A DNA stretch of 64,000 bases from Echria macrotheca. Its lineage: Eukaryota > Ascomycota > Sordariomycetes > Sordariales > Schizotheciaceae. The notes under the pieces were generated by a model. The model did no database searches. It worked only from the letters and a program-made list of their open reading frames with translations, and had not been told where the DNA came from. Below, in pieces: positions 53,698 to 64,000 of the stretch. The stretch's first letter is position 1. Each line of letters starts with the position of its first letter. Both the position numbers and the translations under genes were made by a program. Where the stretch lies: assembly GCA_030411725.1 (NCBI GenBank), contig MU839856.1, positions 1-64,000 of the forward strand, in the 5' to 3' direction.

Positions 53698-55440
53698 TTA
53701 TGGACACGCATGCGTACAGCCCACATCGTCACTCTCATCTTGCCAGTCGTGCTCGAGGTACCAGTCTACATCAAGCCCCAGTTCCGGCGCATAAGCCCCA
53801 GCGTCGGTGGCTGCGTGGTCGTCCTGATGCGGTGGCGTTGATGCAGCCGAGGTGGTCTCCATCTCTGTAGAGCAGGCCTTGGCACGATTTGTGGACAGCG
53901 AAGGATTCGGGCTTCGCAATCGAAGAGCACTTTCGTGTTCGAAATCCTCCGACTTGTCTCCCTGGAATCCTCCTTCATCCCCATCTCCCACATCGCTTCC
54001 ATCCCCCAAGCGATCAGAGAGCCAGGCTAGGCAGACGTCGGCATCAATCCTCCGTCGCGGATCCTTCCGTAACATATTGACCAGCAAAGGTTGGATGGTG
54101 TCAGGGGCTTGCCGAATGCGCGGGATCACAACGCCACGCATCCAGGGATCAAAGAAGCTGTTCGATCGGTCGGCGACAGGCACGACACTCCAGGAAGTGA
54201 AAACCTGAAGAGCAACTAGGCCCAGCGCCCACATGTCGACTTTGTTGGTGTAGGATCGACGTTCGGCGAACAGTTCTGGGGCCATGTATGCCGGTGTGCC
54301 GGTGAAGGTTTCCATCTCTCCAGAGCTGCCCCCATTCCTCGAAGTCCCAAAGTCAGCGAGCTTGACGGCGAAGGTTGGTTCCATCTGGACAAGAACATTG
54401 GCGGGCTTGACATCTCGATGGGCCAATCCGCAGGAATGCATGTAGTGAAGAGCACTGGCCAGGTGAAGCAGGACGATTGGCTTCTGCTCGTCTTCAAGTG
54501 TATGCAAGATATCGCTGAGGTTCGTTGGGATGTACTCGACGATCATCCAAGGGGGCAATGTGGGGTCGTCTGCGTGGACCAGTTCGAGGACATTCATGAT
54601 GTGTGGGTGATCCAGCCCGACAATATGGTTAAACTCGCGCTGCAAACTCTCCAGACGTTCTCGTGCTCTGTCGTGGTCATCGCTAGCTCGATAGAATGGT
54701 TCCTTGGCGCCGAAGATGCGCCCGGATGTGATTTCACGCACCATCATGACCGAAGCGGAGGCCCCCCTGCTCTCGGTGCCGGTCACACGCACGTAAACAG
54801 TCCCGTGCTTGCCGCATCTCGTGTTGCTTGTTTGGGTCTCGGGATGTCGGCTTTCGATGGAGGGGATGTACCTTGGGACCGACTCCAAAATGTCCTTGCT
54901 GAAGCCAAGGGCCGATTCCCGGTAGCGCCGAGCCTCAAGCGCATTTCGTACAGGGGGCCATGCGCGGATGCGGACGGGACCGAGATCGAGAATAACAGGG
55001 GCAGAAAGCTCTCTGGTCTCGCCAGGGTTGCAGACCATGACGCGGTTGGAGGTGGTATCGTGAACACGGATGGGACGCTTGAAAGATGCCACGCGCGGGT
55101 TGTGGCTGACCGGGCTGATGTCGATACGGAGATGACGGCCACTGATGCCCGTCTGGTTGTCGGCGGCGACCTGGAGGTCGCAGACATCGGCATCGCTGTT
55201 GGACCCCAGCACCCACCCCTGCGGTTCGAAGAGATGCTCGCCAATTGTCAGGGCTAGATATGGCGGTGACAGCTCATGGCAGGGTTGGCCTCCCATCCAA
55301 CCATCGGGCCAGTCGCTGGATGGGGCGAAGGAGTATCTCGAGTTCTCAGAGAGCTGCAGAATATCGTCGACCCCGACAAAGGAGCCGAGGATCAGGACAA
55401 CGCGAGAGAGGTCGAGAGGTGGGTTGTTTTTGTCAGTCAT
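53698..55440 (-). CDS. FHA-domain serine/threonine protein kinase
   Basis: A 580-residue single-exon frame starts at ATG 55440 (MTDKNNPPLDL); an upstream in-frame TTG was not used. An FHA-like phosphothreonine-binding domain lies at about 76-136 (VLGSNSDADVCDLQV, ISGRHLRIDISP). The kinase domain covers about 210-480: AKEPF lysine at about 246, a helix-C glutamate in LQREFNHI, catalytic loop HRDVKPANVLV (D343), DFGTSRN (D363), GTPAYMAPE and VDMWALGLV. The Gly-rich loop is not evident (RCGKHGTVYVRV precedes an insertion). The C-terminal tail is acidic and Ser-rich. FHA plus kinase order recalls checkpoint kinases of the Rad53/Cds1 type, but divergence is too great to assign orthology. It lies 139 bases downstream of a same-strand gene and close to the SUMO protease gene. 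Confidence 0.9.
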   Translation of the reverse strand: MTDKNNPPLDLSRVVLILGSFVGVDDILQLSENSRYSFAPSSDWPDGWMGGQPCHELSPPYLALTIGEHLFEPQGWVLGSNSDADVCDLQVAADNQTGISGRHLRIDISPVSHNPRVASFKRPIRVHDTTSNRVMVCNPGETRELSAPVILDLGPVRIRAWPPVRNALEARRYRESALGFSKDILESVPRYIPSIESRHPETQTSNTRCGKHGTVYVRVTGTESRGASASVMMVREITSGRIFGAKEPFYRASDDHDRARERLESLQREFNHIVGLDHPHIMNVLELVHADDPTLPPWMIVEYIPTNLSDILHTLEDEQKPIVLLHLASALHYMHSCGLAHRDVKPANVLVQMEPTFAVKLADFGTSRNGGSSGEMETFTGTPAYMAPELFAERRSYTNKVDMWALGLVALQVFTSWSVVPVADRSNSFFDPWMRGVVIPRIRQAPDTIQPLLVNMLRKDPRRRIDADVCLAWLSDRLGDGSDVGDGDEGGFQGDKSEDFEHESALRLRSPNPSLSTNRAKACSTEMETTSAASTPPHQDDHAATDAGAYAPELGLDVDWYLEHDWQDESDDVGCTHACP

Positions 55441-55578
55441 GGTAAACCGATAACGGCGGGCCCCTTTCGACACACGGCGCTCGGATGTGCTGCCCAACGC
55501 GTGGAAACCTCACACAACGCGTTGCTGGGCATAACAGACGAGCGGGGTAGGCACGAGTGGCGTCGACCGAGTTTGCTG

Positions 55579-56229
55579 TTAGCGCATTCTCGCCGCGCGC
55601 CGTGTCTGGGCCCGGGTGCGTCGCGCGATGCAGTTATCCGAAGGAGGTCGTTCATTGGTTTCAAGCTCAGGTTGCTTTGCGGGTAACGGGGGCTGGACGC
55701 GCTGTCGACGGAGCTCGAGACGCATCTTGTGTTCCTGGGCGGCGACCTCGGCCCGCAACATATCGGCCTCCGTTTTCCAATAGTGTTGGTCCGAGATGGA
55801 GGACCGCAGGGCTCTGATCTCGGCCGCAGAGAGACCGGCATGGCGAAGCAGTTTCTGGTACGCAAGGGCCAGAGGTTTCCCGTCACCGACCCTTTCCCTT
55901 AGGACGTGATCGAGGGCGTTGCGATACTGCCGACACTCCAGCTCCCAATATGCAGGATCCTCAATGCGTTTGCGGTGCTTGTCGGCGCTGTGGTTCGGAA
56001 AGCTGCTGCGCAAACCCTCGCATTCCCACTGGAACGACTCCACGATGACTGCATGTGGCGGCAGCGGCTCGAATTCGGGTGTCGGGGTTCTTTGCTGTCG
56101 CGCGACCACAGCGGCTCCATCGACAGCGACCGTTTCCAGTCGCTGCGAGAGACAGGCTGCAAACTCACGGATTTCTAGCGATTCGGATGATGGGGGTGTT
56201 GCTAGTGTTTGACGGGTTGGGGTATTCAT
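55579..56229 (-). CDS. Hypothetical helical protein, 216 aa
   Basis: The frame runs from ATG 56229 (MNTPTRQTLAT) to TAA at 55579. After a polar N-terminus it is largely helical (IREFAACLSQRLETVAVD, DPAYWELECRQYRNALDHVL, AEIRALRSSISDQHYWKTEADMLRAEVAAQ) and ends in a strongly basic tail (RRTRAQTRRAARMR). The C-terminal helices could form a coiled coil. It is the upstream neighbour of the FHA kinase on the same strand, with 139 bases between. No domain is recognised. Confidence 0.7.
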   Translation of the reverse strand: MNTPTRQTLATPPSSESLEIREFAACLSQRLETVAVDGAAVVARQQRTPTPEFEPLPPHAVIVESFQWECEGLRSSFPNHSADKHRKRIEDPAYWELECRQYRNALDHVLRERVGDGKPLALAYQKLLRHAGLSAAEIRALRSSISDQHYWKTEADMLRAEVAAQEHKMRLELRRQRVQPPLPAKQPELETNERPPSDNCIARRTRAQTRRAARMR

Positions 56230-56760
56230 CCCTGTGCATTTGCGCAGCAAATCTTTCGGTTGCGATGGAAGTTTGCGTGCTGATGAGCGAGTGAATTGCG
56301 AGGGAAGATTCTTGATGACGCAGCAGCGAATCTCCCTTGGAGAAGCTCAGACCACTTCATCACAGCGCCAAGCGAGCACCGCCTCAGCAGCCAATCATGG
56401 CGCTGAGTGTCGCAAGCCCGCCAACCATGGAAGCTTTGACTCCAACAATTTTGTATGGGATTTGCACCAAAAAATGTTTGGAGTCAAACCTTCCACCACG
56501 TGTCACCCAAAGGTGCCGCTAACGAACGACCACAGAATGCTATCTTGCACAAGTCCCCTTTTCGAGAACACACCTCTGCGAGCAGGTGGTCTTACGCGAG
56601 TATACAAGTAGCTGGCGGACTTGCACGATGATTTGCTGGTGTGGTTAGAATAGGTGTGCCAAAATAGGTAAGAGAGACTTCTCGCTACTTCGTCAACATG
56701 GTTCCCTCCTCGGTTGTTACGGCGTGCATTCTCGTCTACCTGAGCTATTGTTCCGTTCTG
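56230..56760. other. Intergenic spacer
   Basis: Upstream region of the 216-residue gene and 3' flank of the Ulp1-type protease gene, 531 bases. The plus-strand frame at 56234-56611 has no motif and no support. Confidence 0.5.
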
Positions 56761-59125
56761 CTACATGTCATCCATGGCACTCTGCAATCCAAAGATGGCC
56801 TCTGCTGGGCGTAACCGTTCCAGCCTTGACAATAGTTGCCATAATCGCTTTTGTCGAAAAACCGTGTATCGCTGCACCGCTTGAGCCAGGACTAGATCCG
56901 CCCTGGCGTGGCCGAGGTAGGCGCTCCCACGAGTCACCGAAAGTCTTTGAGCGGCAGTAGCCATTCGCTCGAGCTCCTTGACATCTGCGGACTGAGCCTT
57001 CAACGATCGTCGAAGATCTTGTGCGCTGGTGGTGGCTTTGTCAGACAGATCGCGAATGATGCGGGTCCAGGCCTCGATATCACCAATGAGTCCAAGCATT
57101 GCCTCTTCTTGCTCGTCTCTGAAGGCCGCCACCGCGCTCCTTACCGAGTCTGTCATGTCCTCCATTTGCTGCACAACAGCGTCCAGTGCCCTGAGAGACT
57201 GCCCGGATAGATCTTGCAGAGTGGGTAGCTCGTGGGGGAGAGAGACATCGCAGCCTCGGGGCTCAGGTCTTGACTTGACGTCATGAGGCAGCGATTCCCA
57301 TAGAGAGGCGTTGTCGTCGCTGCAAAGAACGCTGAAGAAGGCGCGCAGCACACTGGCATTGAAGCGATCCGGGACCTTGAGCCCGGATATGCGGTAGCAC
57401 AGACACCCGAGGGCAAACGGTCCGCAGTCGGTCGTATTTGGCTGATGGGGGCAGATTGTCGCAACAAAAGTCCAATCATCAGGTTTGTTTCTTGTGGGTG
57501 GCAGCCAGGTAGAGACAAAATGTCGTGCGATTGTGTCGGCGCAGGGTTGCAAGACGGAAGGGCTGCTCGAATCGAAGACGGAGACGGTCTTGAGCTGAAC
57601 ATCAACCTCCAAAAGAACCCAGTGGTTGCCGTCAATATTCGCCGTTAGGAATATGATCGCATCCTCGTTGAGAAACCTGTCCTTGATGTTGCTGCTGTTC
57701 ACCGGCCTTCCCAAGAGCCCGCTGCTCAGTGTGTGGGCTCGGCTGTCAACTGTAACAAGCATTTCGGCAACCAAGTTCATTATGGCGTCGTTAAACCAGC
57801 CTGCTGTGCTCCTTCCAAAGAACCGCGCTCTGTCCTCTGGTCTGATCACATCCTCAAGATTCTCAAGGTTATCATAGGGGACCCGGCCCTGGCCAAGCGC
57901 GTGCTTGGACGAAACCTGACTCGCCACCTGGGAAACTTGATGCTTGGGTACCGGCGCCGCCGGAGTGTCTGGGTCCGTTTGGAAAGTGGCGGCATGAGGC
58001 GACTCGACGATCTCTGGGGGTCCCAGTTCCGATATATCTAGCGAATTGCCATCAGGGTGACGGGCGGCAACATGTTCCCACCGATCCTGTGGCACAGCAC
58101 TCGGTGTTCCTGGTCTCAGAGCGTCGCCGAAAGTAGTATCGCAGTCAATGATGCTGCGTCCACCTTCCAGCGAGAATGGGCTCGAGGCAGGCGGAATTGC
58201 ATCGACAGGGCGCGGAGTGGAAGGTCTCGATGGGTTGTGTGTGGAGTTGACGCGTCGTCGTTTATGGGGTGCCGATCTCTCCTCCTGTGGCAGAGATTCA
58301 ACTGGTGTGTTGTTCTGGCTGGCCACCACCTCCATGTCCGACCCTGAGCCATCCGACTGCATGGGGTCATCGGGGATGTCAGCCGATAGACGTCCGCCAT
58401 TCACATATGACGCGGCCCTCGAGATACCTGCGCCATATTCACTTTGGAATGTATCATCCGCTGGATAGATCTGCGGTAAGCTCATCGTATCCCAAGACGA
58501 ACAACCATAAGACGGGCAGACACTCACACAATCGGCCAATAGCTGTCTTGATATCCATCGGCCTGAACACCACCACAGCGTCTTGCTCAACATCAAATAG
58601 GACCGTGTAACGTTCTGGTCCGAGTCGCTCGGCGCGGGCATCAAGAATCTCGTTGTAGATGGCGTCAACAGAGAGGTCTCGGCGATTGTTGACAAGATTT
58701 CGGATCCTCTCGACGCAGTCCCTGGAACTGGCAATGCGTGGACCAAATCGGCAGTAGAAAAACCACACGCTCCTGCCCCAAGTCTCAACGATCTCGGAGA
58801 TGGCTTTGCGGATAAAGGACTTGAGTCCATCAAAGTGGCGCTTGAACTTCGCTTCGAGCACACGATCAAGAACTGCAGCTGGGGCGTTGGCATCGAGCCA
58901 CAGCGGAAATGCCTGGTCGGGCTTCGTTTGACGATATGCTGTGACGACGTCCCGGTATACGTTTGATGCCTGAATTTCTGCCTCTTTGTCCAGGCTGGAG
59001 AGCCGCTCAGCCAGCGCCCTCAACTCATCGATCGCCCGGCGCAGAGACGCATCATCGCTTGTCGGTCGCATCACGTTCCCAGCAGACGACTTGGGCCTTT
59101 GAGAGGACTCGCCGACTGAATTCAT
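56761..59125 (-). CDS. Ulp1/C48-type SUMO protease with long flanking regions
   Basis: Exon 1 (59125-58528) and exon 2 (58460-56761) join in frame to give 765 residues; an alternative GT-AG pair nearby (GTGTGA donor, ATGAG acceptor) also keeps the frame. The N-terminal 200 residues are helical (RRAIDELRALAERLSSLDKE, RFGPRIASSRDCVERIRNLV) and a disordered stretch follows with a KRRRVN nuclear signal. The protease core begins near GWFNDAIMNLVAEML. The catalytic set is readable: H479 in GNHWVLLEVD, D496 in SVFDSSS, Q539 in CPHQPN and C545 in TDCGPFAL. The C-terminal 170 residues form a predicted coiled coil. By family, Ulp1-type enzymes cleave SUMO-like modifiers. All catalytic residues are present, so activity is plausible. 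No transposase is fused or adjacent. Confidence 0.9.
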
Positions 59126-61161
59126 TTCTGGCGTCGCAGATCGTCAGGGAGTTGGTAATCCGTGGTCGTGGCGCAATCACGGCAATGTCACGGGAAATTG
59201 AAAGAAGGAGCAAGTCCAGAAGAATTTTCGAGAGGTGCACGACTTTGAACAATTTGATTGCTTGAGCGTCGGCTGATCTTGCCTCCAAAGTGGTTCCCAA
59301 TGGTCCAAGTTGCTCTTTCGCACCTTCCACGGCAACAATTGTTCAACCAACTGGCCAGTTCATCTTCATCGTCGTTATCGAGAGGGTCTTATCTGTTCAG
59401 GTAAGCACGCGTAATGCACGTGCACATACAAATGTAGTAAGAAGTGCATTTCGACAGACTTGATCCCCTGAGGGATTAGATGGATGAGCGAACGCGCGAG
59501 AGATTGAAAGGACGGATTGATGATTGAGTGTTTTGCGTTTGCCTTTGCTATTCCTTGGAGTTGTGGGCTTGTTGTGCTGGGTGTTGATATTGAGGGATAG
59601 GGGGAGCTCGGACCATTTGTTAATTTGCAAATATTTGCAAATTTGCAAGCCGTGCCTGTGCTAACTCCGCAAGCTGCTTACTAAAGCCGAGAACCGCCGT
59701 TCCCCACCGAGCCCGACCGAGCCCGACCGACAACGCGCCTACCGGTATTCCAGCGAACCTTTTATCTAATAATATTAAGGATACCTGGTATATCTCTCTG
59801 TCCCCAGTTGAAATATAAGCTTTAATTTTGCTAGCCTATAGCAGGTTCTGTTGTTTTACATTAAATAAGCGGCTAAGGTCATCGGATATCTTTTTTTATT
59901 CCCTTGACACTGTATATTTTAGGGTGCCCCTCGTATCCTAGCAACGTAACCTTCCAGGTTCTTATTACTACCCAGCATAGACGATAAAAATCATCAATAA
60001 GTGCTCAGAAAGGATAAAACAGATCTCACTGAGACTTAATCCGTTCCTTGAGGATGTATTGTACTATGTCCAGACTGGAAACTCATCCTTTGTAACTTTC
60101 TTGGCTTCCGAGATAGCGAGAAACTCCAATTCGGTGGTAGTATTTAGTGATTGGCGTCCTTCACGTCGAGTTCGTTGGTCGTGGTCTCGTCCGGGAGTGT
60201 ACGATTGACGGCGTCTGGCCATGGGTTTACATCGAATACTGCTTCTCCAGAGCCACTTGGCATCAACGAGGATAGAGCCTCATTAGCTGCCGCGATGGTC
60301 CATAATATAGTATACCTGCAAGCTGTGGTCAGTTTCGGATGCTTACATATCCACGTTTGGGCTCTCGGAGCCTGTGTGTCTTTCCTCCTAGCTTTGAATA
60401 CCTCTGCCCGTTATGAGATGAAATGACGTCTTCCAGGTGAAAAAAACTGAAGAAAGGGTTAGTCTGGCAACTCGGAGATCCTGCTCAATCCAGGGCCGCG
60501 TCTAAAGACCTGCTTCTCGGCTGCGCTCTCGAAATTGTGGGGTCCTCCGATACAGTTAGAGTGAAATCGACTTTGGGGCTCTTGAACAAACTGGGTGGAT
60601 TACAAGAGGCTGTCAGAGACAGGCCTTAGGGATCGTACCCGTTGCCACGGTCATCCTGTCAATGACGGTCATCGTAATCCATCTGATGTTGATCTCCGTC
60701 GTGATCCGAGTCGCTGCCGTGCACCTTCTCCCGCTCCCGGTAAACATCGTACCTGTCCTCTCATTTGTCGCCAAGATGTGCCAAGCTGAAATTTCGCTCT
60801 CCAGAACGCGCCTGGTAGATTGAGGGGTAGTTTATTATACTTGCTATCGGCTGTTAAACGGACTGTATTTACTTGTTCACGCAGACGGCGTGATGTATTT
60901 GGCCCTGGCCTTCGCTGCTAAAGCGACAGTAATTATTCGGTGGAGAGAGGGCATAATACTTAATTGAAAAACAGTTAGCTACCACTAGCTGTCTCTTTCT
61001 ACCCTTACACCCTACAATAGACGTACAGACGCCTTCCTAGGGCCAAAGTAGATAAGGGCAGGACTGTTAAGCTGTGTGTCTCTGGGTACGTATACTGTTT
61101 CCATTCCTAGTGACTTGAGTAAAAGATGTATCATTCGAATGGATGAAAAATCTGGACAAAT
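59126..61161. other. Spacer with coding relics
   Basis: No intact gene is supported in 2 kb. On the minus strand near 60320-60147 a coding-like stretch (TILWTIAAANEALSSLMPSG, DVNPWPDAVNRTLPDE) ends at a stop and looks like the C-terminal end of a lost protein. Further fragments around 60450-60800 are broken by stops. Small features are an ATTTGCAA-type palindromic repeat at about 59621-59650 and a short CCGAGCCCGA duplication near 59707-59730. Confidence 0.45.
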
Positions 61162-64000
61162 TCACTGCGTGGCATGAGCCCGATCGCTACTTCCTTTCCC
61201 GCGCTCTACCAACGCTCTTGTCGCCGAGCCGTGGGGCTCCATCTCTAAAGCCAAGTCAACTTTGGTGACGAAGCTGGGAATACTATCCCGTTCTCTCTCC
61301 ACAATGGCCGGCAATGCGCTCTTGTTCAGGTCTGCCCGGCCGTACGACCGTCGAGCTGCCTTATCAATCACGATCCTAGCCGATCCGGCCCTTACGCCAG
61401 GCCCAGAGTGAATGAACGAGACGGATGCACAAGCGGCCATCTCAGCCGGCAGTCTGCTCAGCGTCTCGGACTTCAAATGACCGTCAGTCCCCAGCGTGTT
61501 GAGTACCACGGCGCCCTCGCTATCCAGCTGCTGCAGCTGGGATATATGCGCGACGCCTTTGCCGTCTTTGTCAAACGACAAAACGTTGGCCCTCTGGACC
61601 GGTGGTTTCGGACGTGCCGCCAATTCCATGGCTGCCGCCCTCATGCTGCGGAGCCCTTGGGAAGGATTGGTTTGGATGGAGGACACTACCGTTGTTTCCT
61701 TGCCCTTGCCCTTGTCTTGCGCTTTGGGGTCCGGATACGACGAGCGGGCCCTGACGCGCTCGTGTGGGACCTTGACGATGAGCGGCTTGCCGAACCCGCG
61801 TAGATTCTGGCGTGATATTGCACCGGCGCCGAACTCGAAGGGCGCGTCGGTGCCGTATAGGTACTCGCCGTCGGGGTCAGAGAATGCGGGGTCGATGATG
61901 GGCGGATCATGAAGGGGGAACGGGTTGAGCGGCTTATCGATGGTATCGTCAGCAGGCAGAGTAATGGGTTCTTCAAAGTCCCAGATGTAGGTCTGAGGCA
62001 GCCCGTTAACTACCTGCGGGAAGGCGAGACGTGGGGCATGCGGATGAAAGGCGATGCCTCGGATGGGGGATAACAGGGAGACTTCGGGGACAGAGAATAG
62101 TCTGGTTGCCGCGACGAGCGCGTACTCTGGACAATCTCCCGACCCTCCCGCCGAGCTATCAAAGTTTTGGTCAACTAGAATCTGCAGCAACCATAGCACG
62201 GGATACCCCGTGCCGTCTTTGTCTGCCTCCCACAAGGACTCATGTACGACGGCCATGTATTTGCCTGACGGGCTGAGTATAATGTGGTAGCCTGCAGAGA
62301 AGCTTTCAAATTCCCGCGAGAACAAGATGACTTCCTGATGCCGGATCGACTCGGTAGCTTCCGTGCTTAGGTCGAGCACTTGGGAGAAATAGGTTGGTAT
62401 CTCGGCTTCAACGTTCGGTCTGATTACCACGGCGTTGTTCAGAATGACCAGACGTCGGAGGTCTTCGCTGATATCGAGTGGCAAAGATATACGCGCGCGG
62501 TGTGAAAAATCCTCTATATCCTCCTCATCAAGATCCTCGTCCAGACGACGGTATTTCCTGCGACGGCGGGATTTCATCTCGCTTAAGGACTCTACTGGAG
62601 ATGGAAGCTCGTTCCCGAGTTGCAGCTCGAGGGTATGAATGATAGTATCCGTCTGAAGAGACCAAAGATCGTATCTGGCCCTCCAAGTGTCATTGTCGTT
62701 GCCTTCATGTTTCGCATGGGATTGCTTCTCGTCGGGCTTATCAAGCTCGTTTATCCATTTCCTGTTGCGTTATATTAGATGGCTACTTTTCAAACACGCC
62801 GGTTGATCCCCCGAAACCAAGCCAGCAACTTACCGTGGTGGAAGCAGCTTGACAACGCCCATTTCGGTCCCGCAATGCGATAACCGGGAGCGCACAATGA
62901 TGAAATCCTCCGCCGGTGTCGTTTGGGTGACCGATGAAGCCTCAAGTCCACGTTTTCGCGCCTTGGTAGTGGAGAGCCAGAACCGCGACTCTGTAAAGAC
63001 CGGGACGCTGGGCTCCCACATCTCGTTTGGCTCCTGCGATAGGATATATGACCACGATTGGATTAGCGCTGTCAAGTCCCGGCTGAACTCCTGAAGGTCG
63101 TCAATAGAGCTCCGGAGGAGATCGAGAGCTGTCGATTGTGGCTCGAAGAGAGGCTTGATAACTGATTCGAAATCTGGCAAACTTGGAACAGCTGGCTCCA
63201 GACCGTAAAGAAAGGACGCCTCAATCCACAAAGTCGTAGTTTCCGCGGACTCAAGAAAACACCGAAGCAGAGCAGCCAACTCTTGCCAGGAGACATCGCC
63301 AGCCGTCTGGGATACCTGTTTTCCGAGTAGATGCTTGAATGCTCCAGCAAGGTGACGTCCCCATGACTCCGCTGAATACTTGAGAAGCGGATACTTTAGG
63401 CTGACCAAGACAGCGCTTGGTATGGTCTGCGATGAGCCCCCAAGTGGTCGATGCGGGACTGTATGGCAGAGATAGGACAAGCAAGTTGCCGCAATGCTGC
63501 GATGGGCTTGCTCTTCGTTGGTCAATAGTTTGCGATGGCTGGTCTGCTGCCCCCTTGACGTGCTGACGAAGTACTCCTGGGCCGAGAGGTGGATGAATTG
63601 TACTGTTCCGTCCCTGGATAACTCGATCAGCGATCCTGACAGAGATCCGATGGATTTCGTAAACCTGGGGATGATATCACTTTTCGTCTGCGCCCGGTCC
63701 AAGGGAACGGAAATGGCGTGATGCAGCTCTGCGATTTGGAGTGTACGGTGCGAGTATGCCACGAACTGAAACAGCTTGGACACTGTGGCCAGCGATGCCC
63801 CTGGGAACTGGACCTCGAGCGTCTCAAAGATTGCCGCGTACATTTGATCCAAGCCTTCCAACCGAGCGAGGTTTTTGATAGCGTGCACTCGGTCCCTTGC
63901 CGTCAGCGACGGGAGCTTGAGGTATTCAGCCAAAAGTCTGACCCATAGGAACATTCCGTTAGCGCGGGCCGTTATCTCTTCAATGGTCTCGTCGAAGTCT
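61162..64000 (-). CDS. NACHT/NWD-like STAND protein, partial (5' end outside the window)
   Basis: The gene is open to the right edge and reads in from residues such as DFDETIEEITARANGMFLWV, which is typical of sequence just after a NACHT NTPase (the NGMFLWVRL and LDQMYAAIFETL helices). Exon (64000-62834) and exon (62761-61162) join in frame across a 72-nt intron with a GTAAGT donor. Downstream, FIHLSAQEYF and HRSIAATCLSYLC are also typical of fungal NACHT proteins after the NTPase. The C-terminal half has weak WD40-like segments (HIILSPSGKYMAVV, IRGIAFHPHAPRLAFP) but no regular repeat series. STAND proteins sense ligands and drive cell-death or incompatibility responses. The NTPase itself is outside the window, so the effector domain is unknown. 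The frame is intact. Confidence 0.82.

Noticed and set aside
28335..59125. Starship-type or other large mobile element
   Set aside because: I saw no DUF3435 tyrosine recombinase, no transposase and no terminal repeats, so the block is described only as accessory in character.
1..64000. CRISPR array, rRNA genes or bacterial operons
   Set aside because: None is present; the repeats seen are telomeric, hexamer or short tandem types and the genes carry spliceosomal introns.

Overview
This window is the end of a linear chromosome of a filamentous ascomycete (Pezizomycotina, most likely a sordariomycete). The evidence is: the sequence opens with an uninterrupted CCCTAA array (TTAGGG telomere, C-rich strand); the genes have short 46-75 nt GT-AG introns with CTRAC/CTGAC-like branch sites; and the gene content (HET domain, DUF7924, fungal rhodopsin-fold protein, TAM-type methyltransferase, NACHT/NWD-like protein) is typical of that group. 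No bacterial-style signals are present.

Region 1, 1-28.3 kb, is eroded subtelomere. The telomere is joined directly to the middle of a methyltransferase coding sequence, whose remaining six exons still splice in frame. A rhodopsin-domain membrane protein (3.5-4.8 kb) carries a one-base frame error, and an ankyrin-repeat gene (about 24.8-25.5 kb) is broken by stops and frame changes. Between them are degenerate ORFs, a dispersed repeat of about 180 bp present twice in opposite orientation, hexamer-period arrays and short tandem repeats. Three genes look intact: a divergent pair made of a DUF7924 protein with a PD-(D/E)XK-like nuclease signature and a HET-domain protein (8.6-12.9 kb), and a small membrane protein (13.6-14.1 kb).

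Region 2, 28.3-59.1 kb, is a compact run of about 15 genes on both strands with long open frames and few introns, almost none of familiar function. Those that can be read are a chromatin- and signalling-like set: a JmjN-JmjC protein with a C-terminal degenerate SET-like domain, a chromodomain-like protein, an Ulp1/C48-type SUMO protease with long flanking regions, an FHA-domain protein kinase, and a membrane-anchored J-domain protein lacking HPD. The others are coiled-coil, single-pass membrane or low-complexity proteins that I do not recognise. No transposase, tyrosine recombinase, reverse transcriptase or helicase was found, so I infer, without proof, an accessory (dispensable or horizontally acquired) block. 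A 10-N gap at 34775-34784, flanked by homopolymers and a corrupted duplicate, marks a local assembly error.

Region 3, 59.1-64 kb, has a relic-bearing spacer followed by the 3' part of a NACHT/NWD-like (STAND) gene that runs off the right edge.

Together the layout is a telomere-truncated end, a decayed subtelomere with self/non-self type genes (HET, nuclease-like, STAND), and an internal accessory block rich in putative chromatin, SUMO and kinase regulators.
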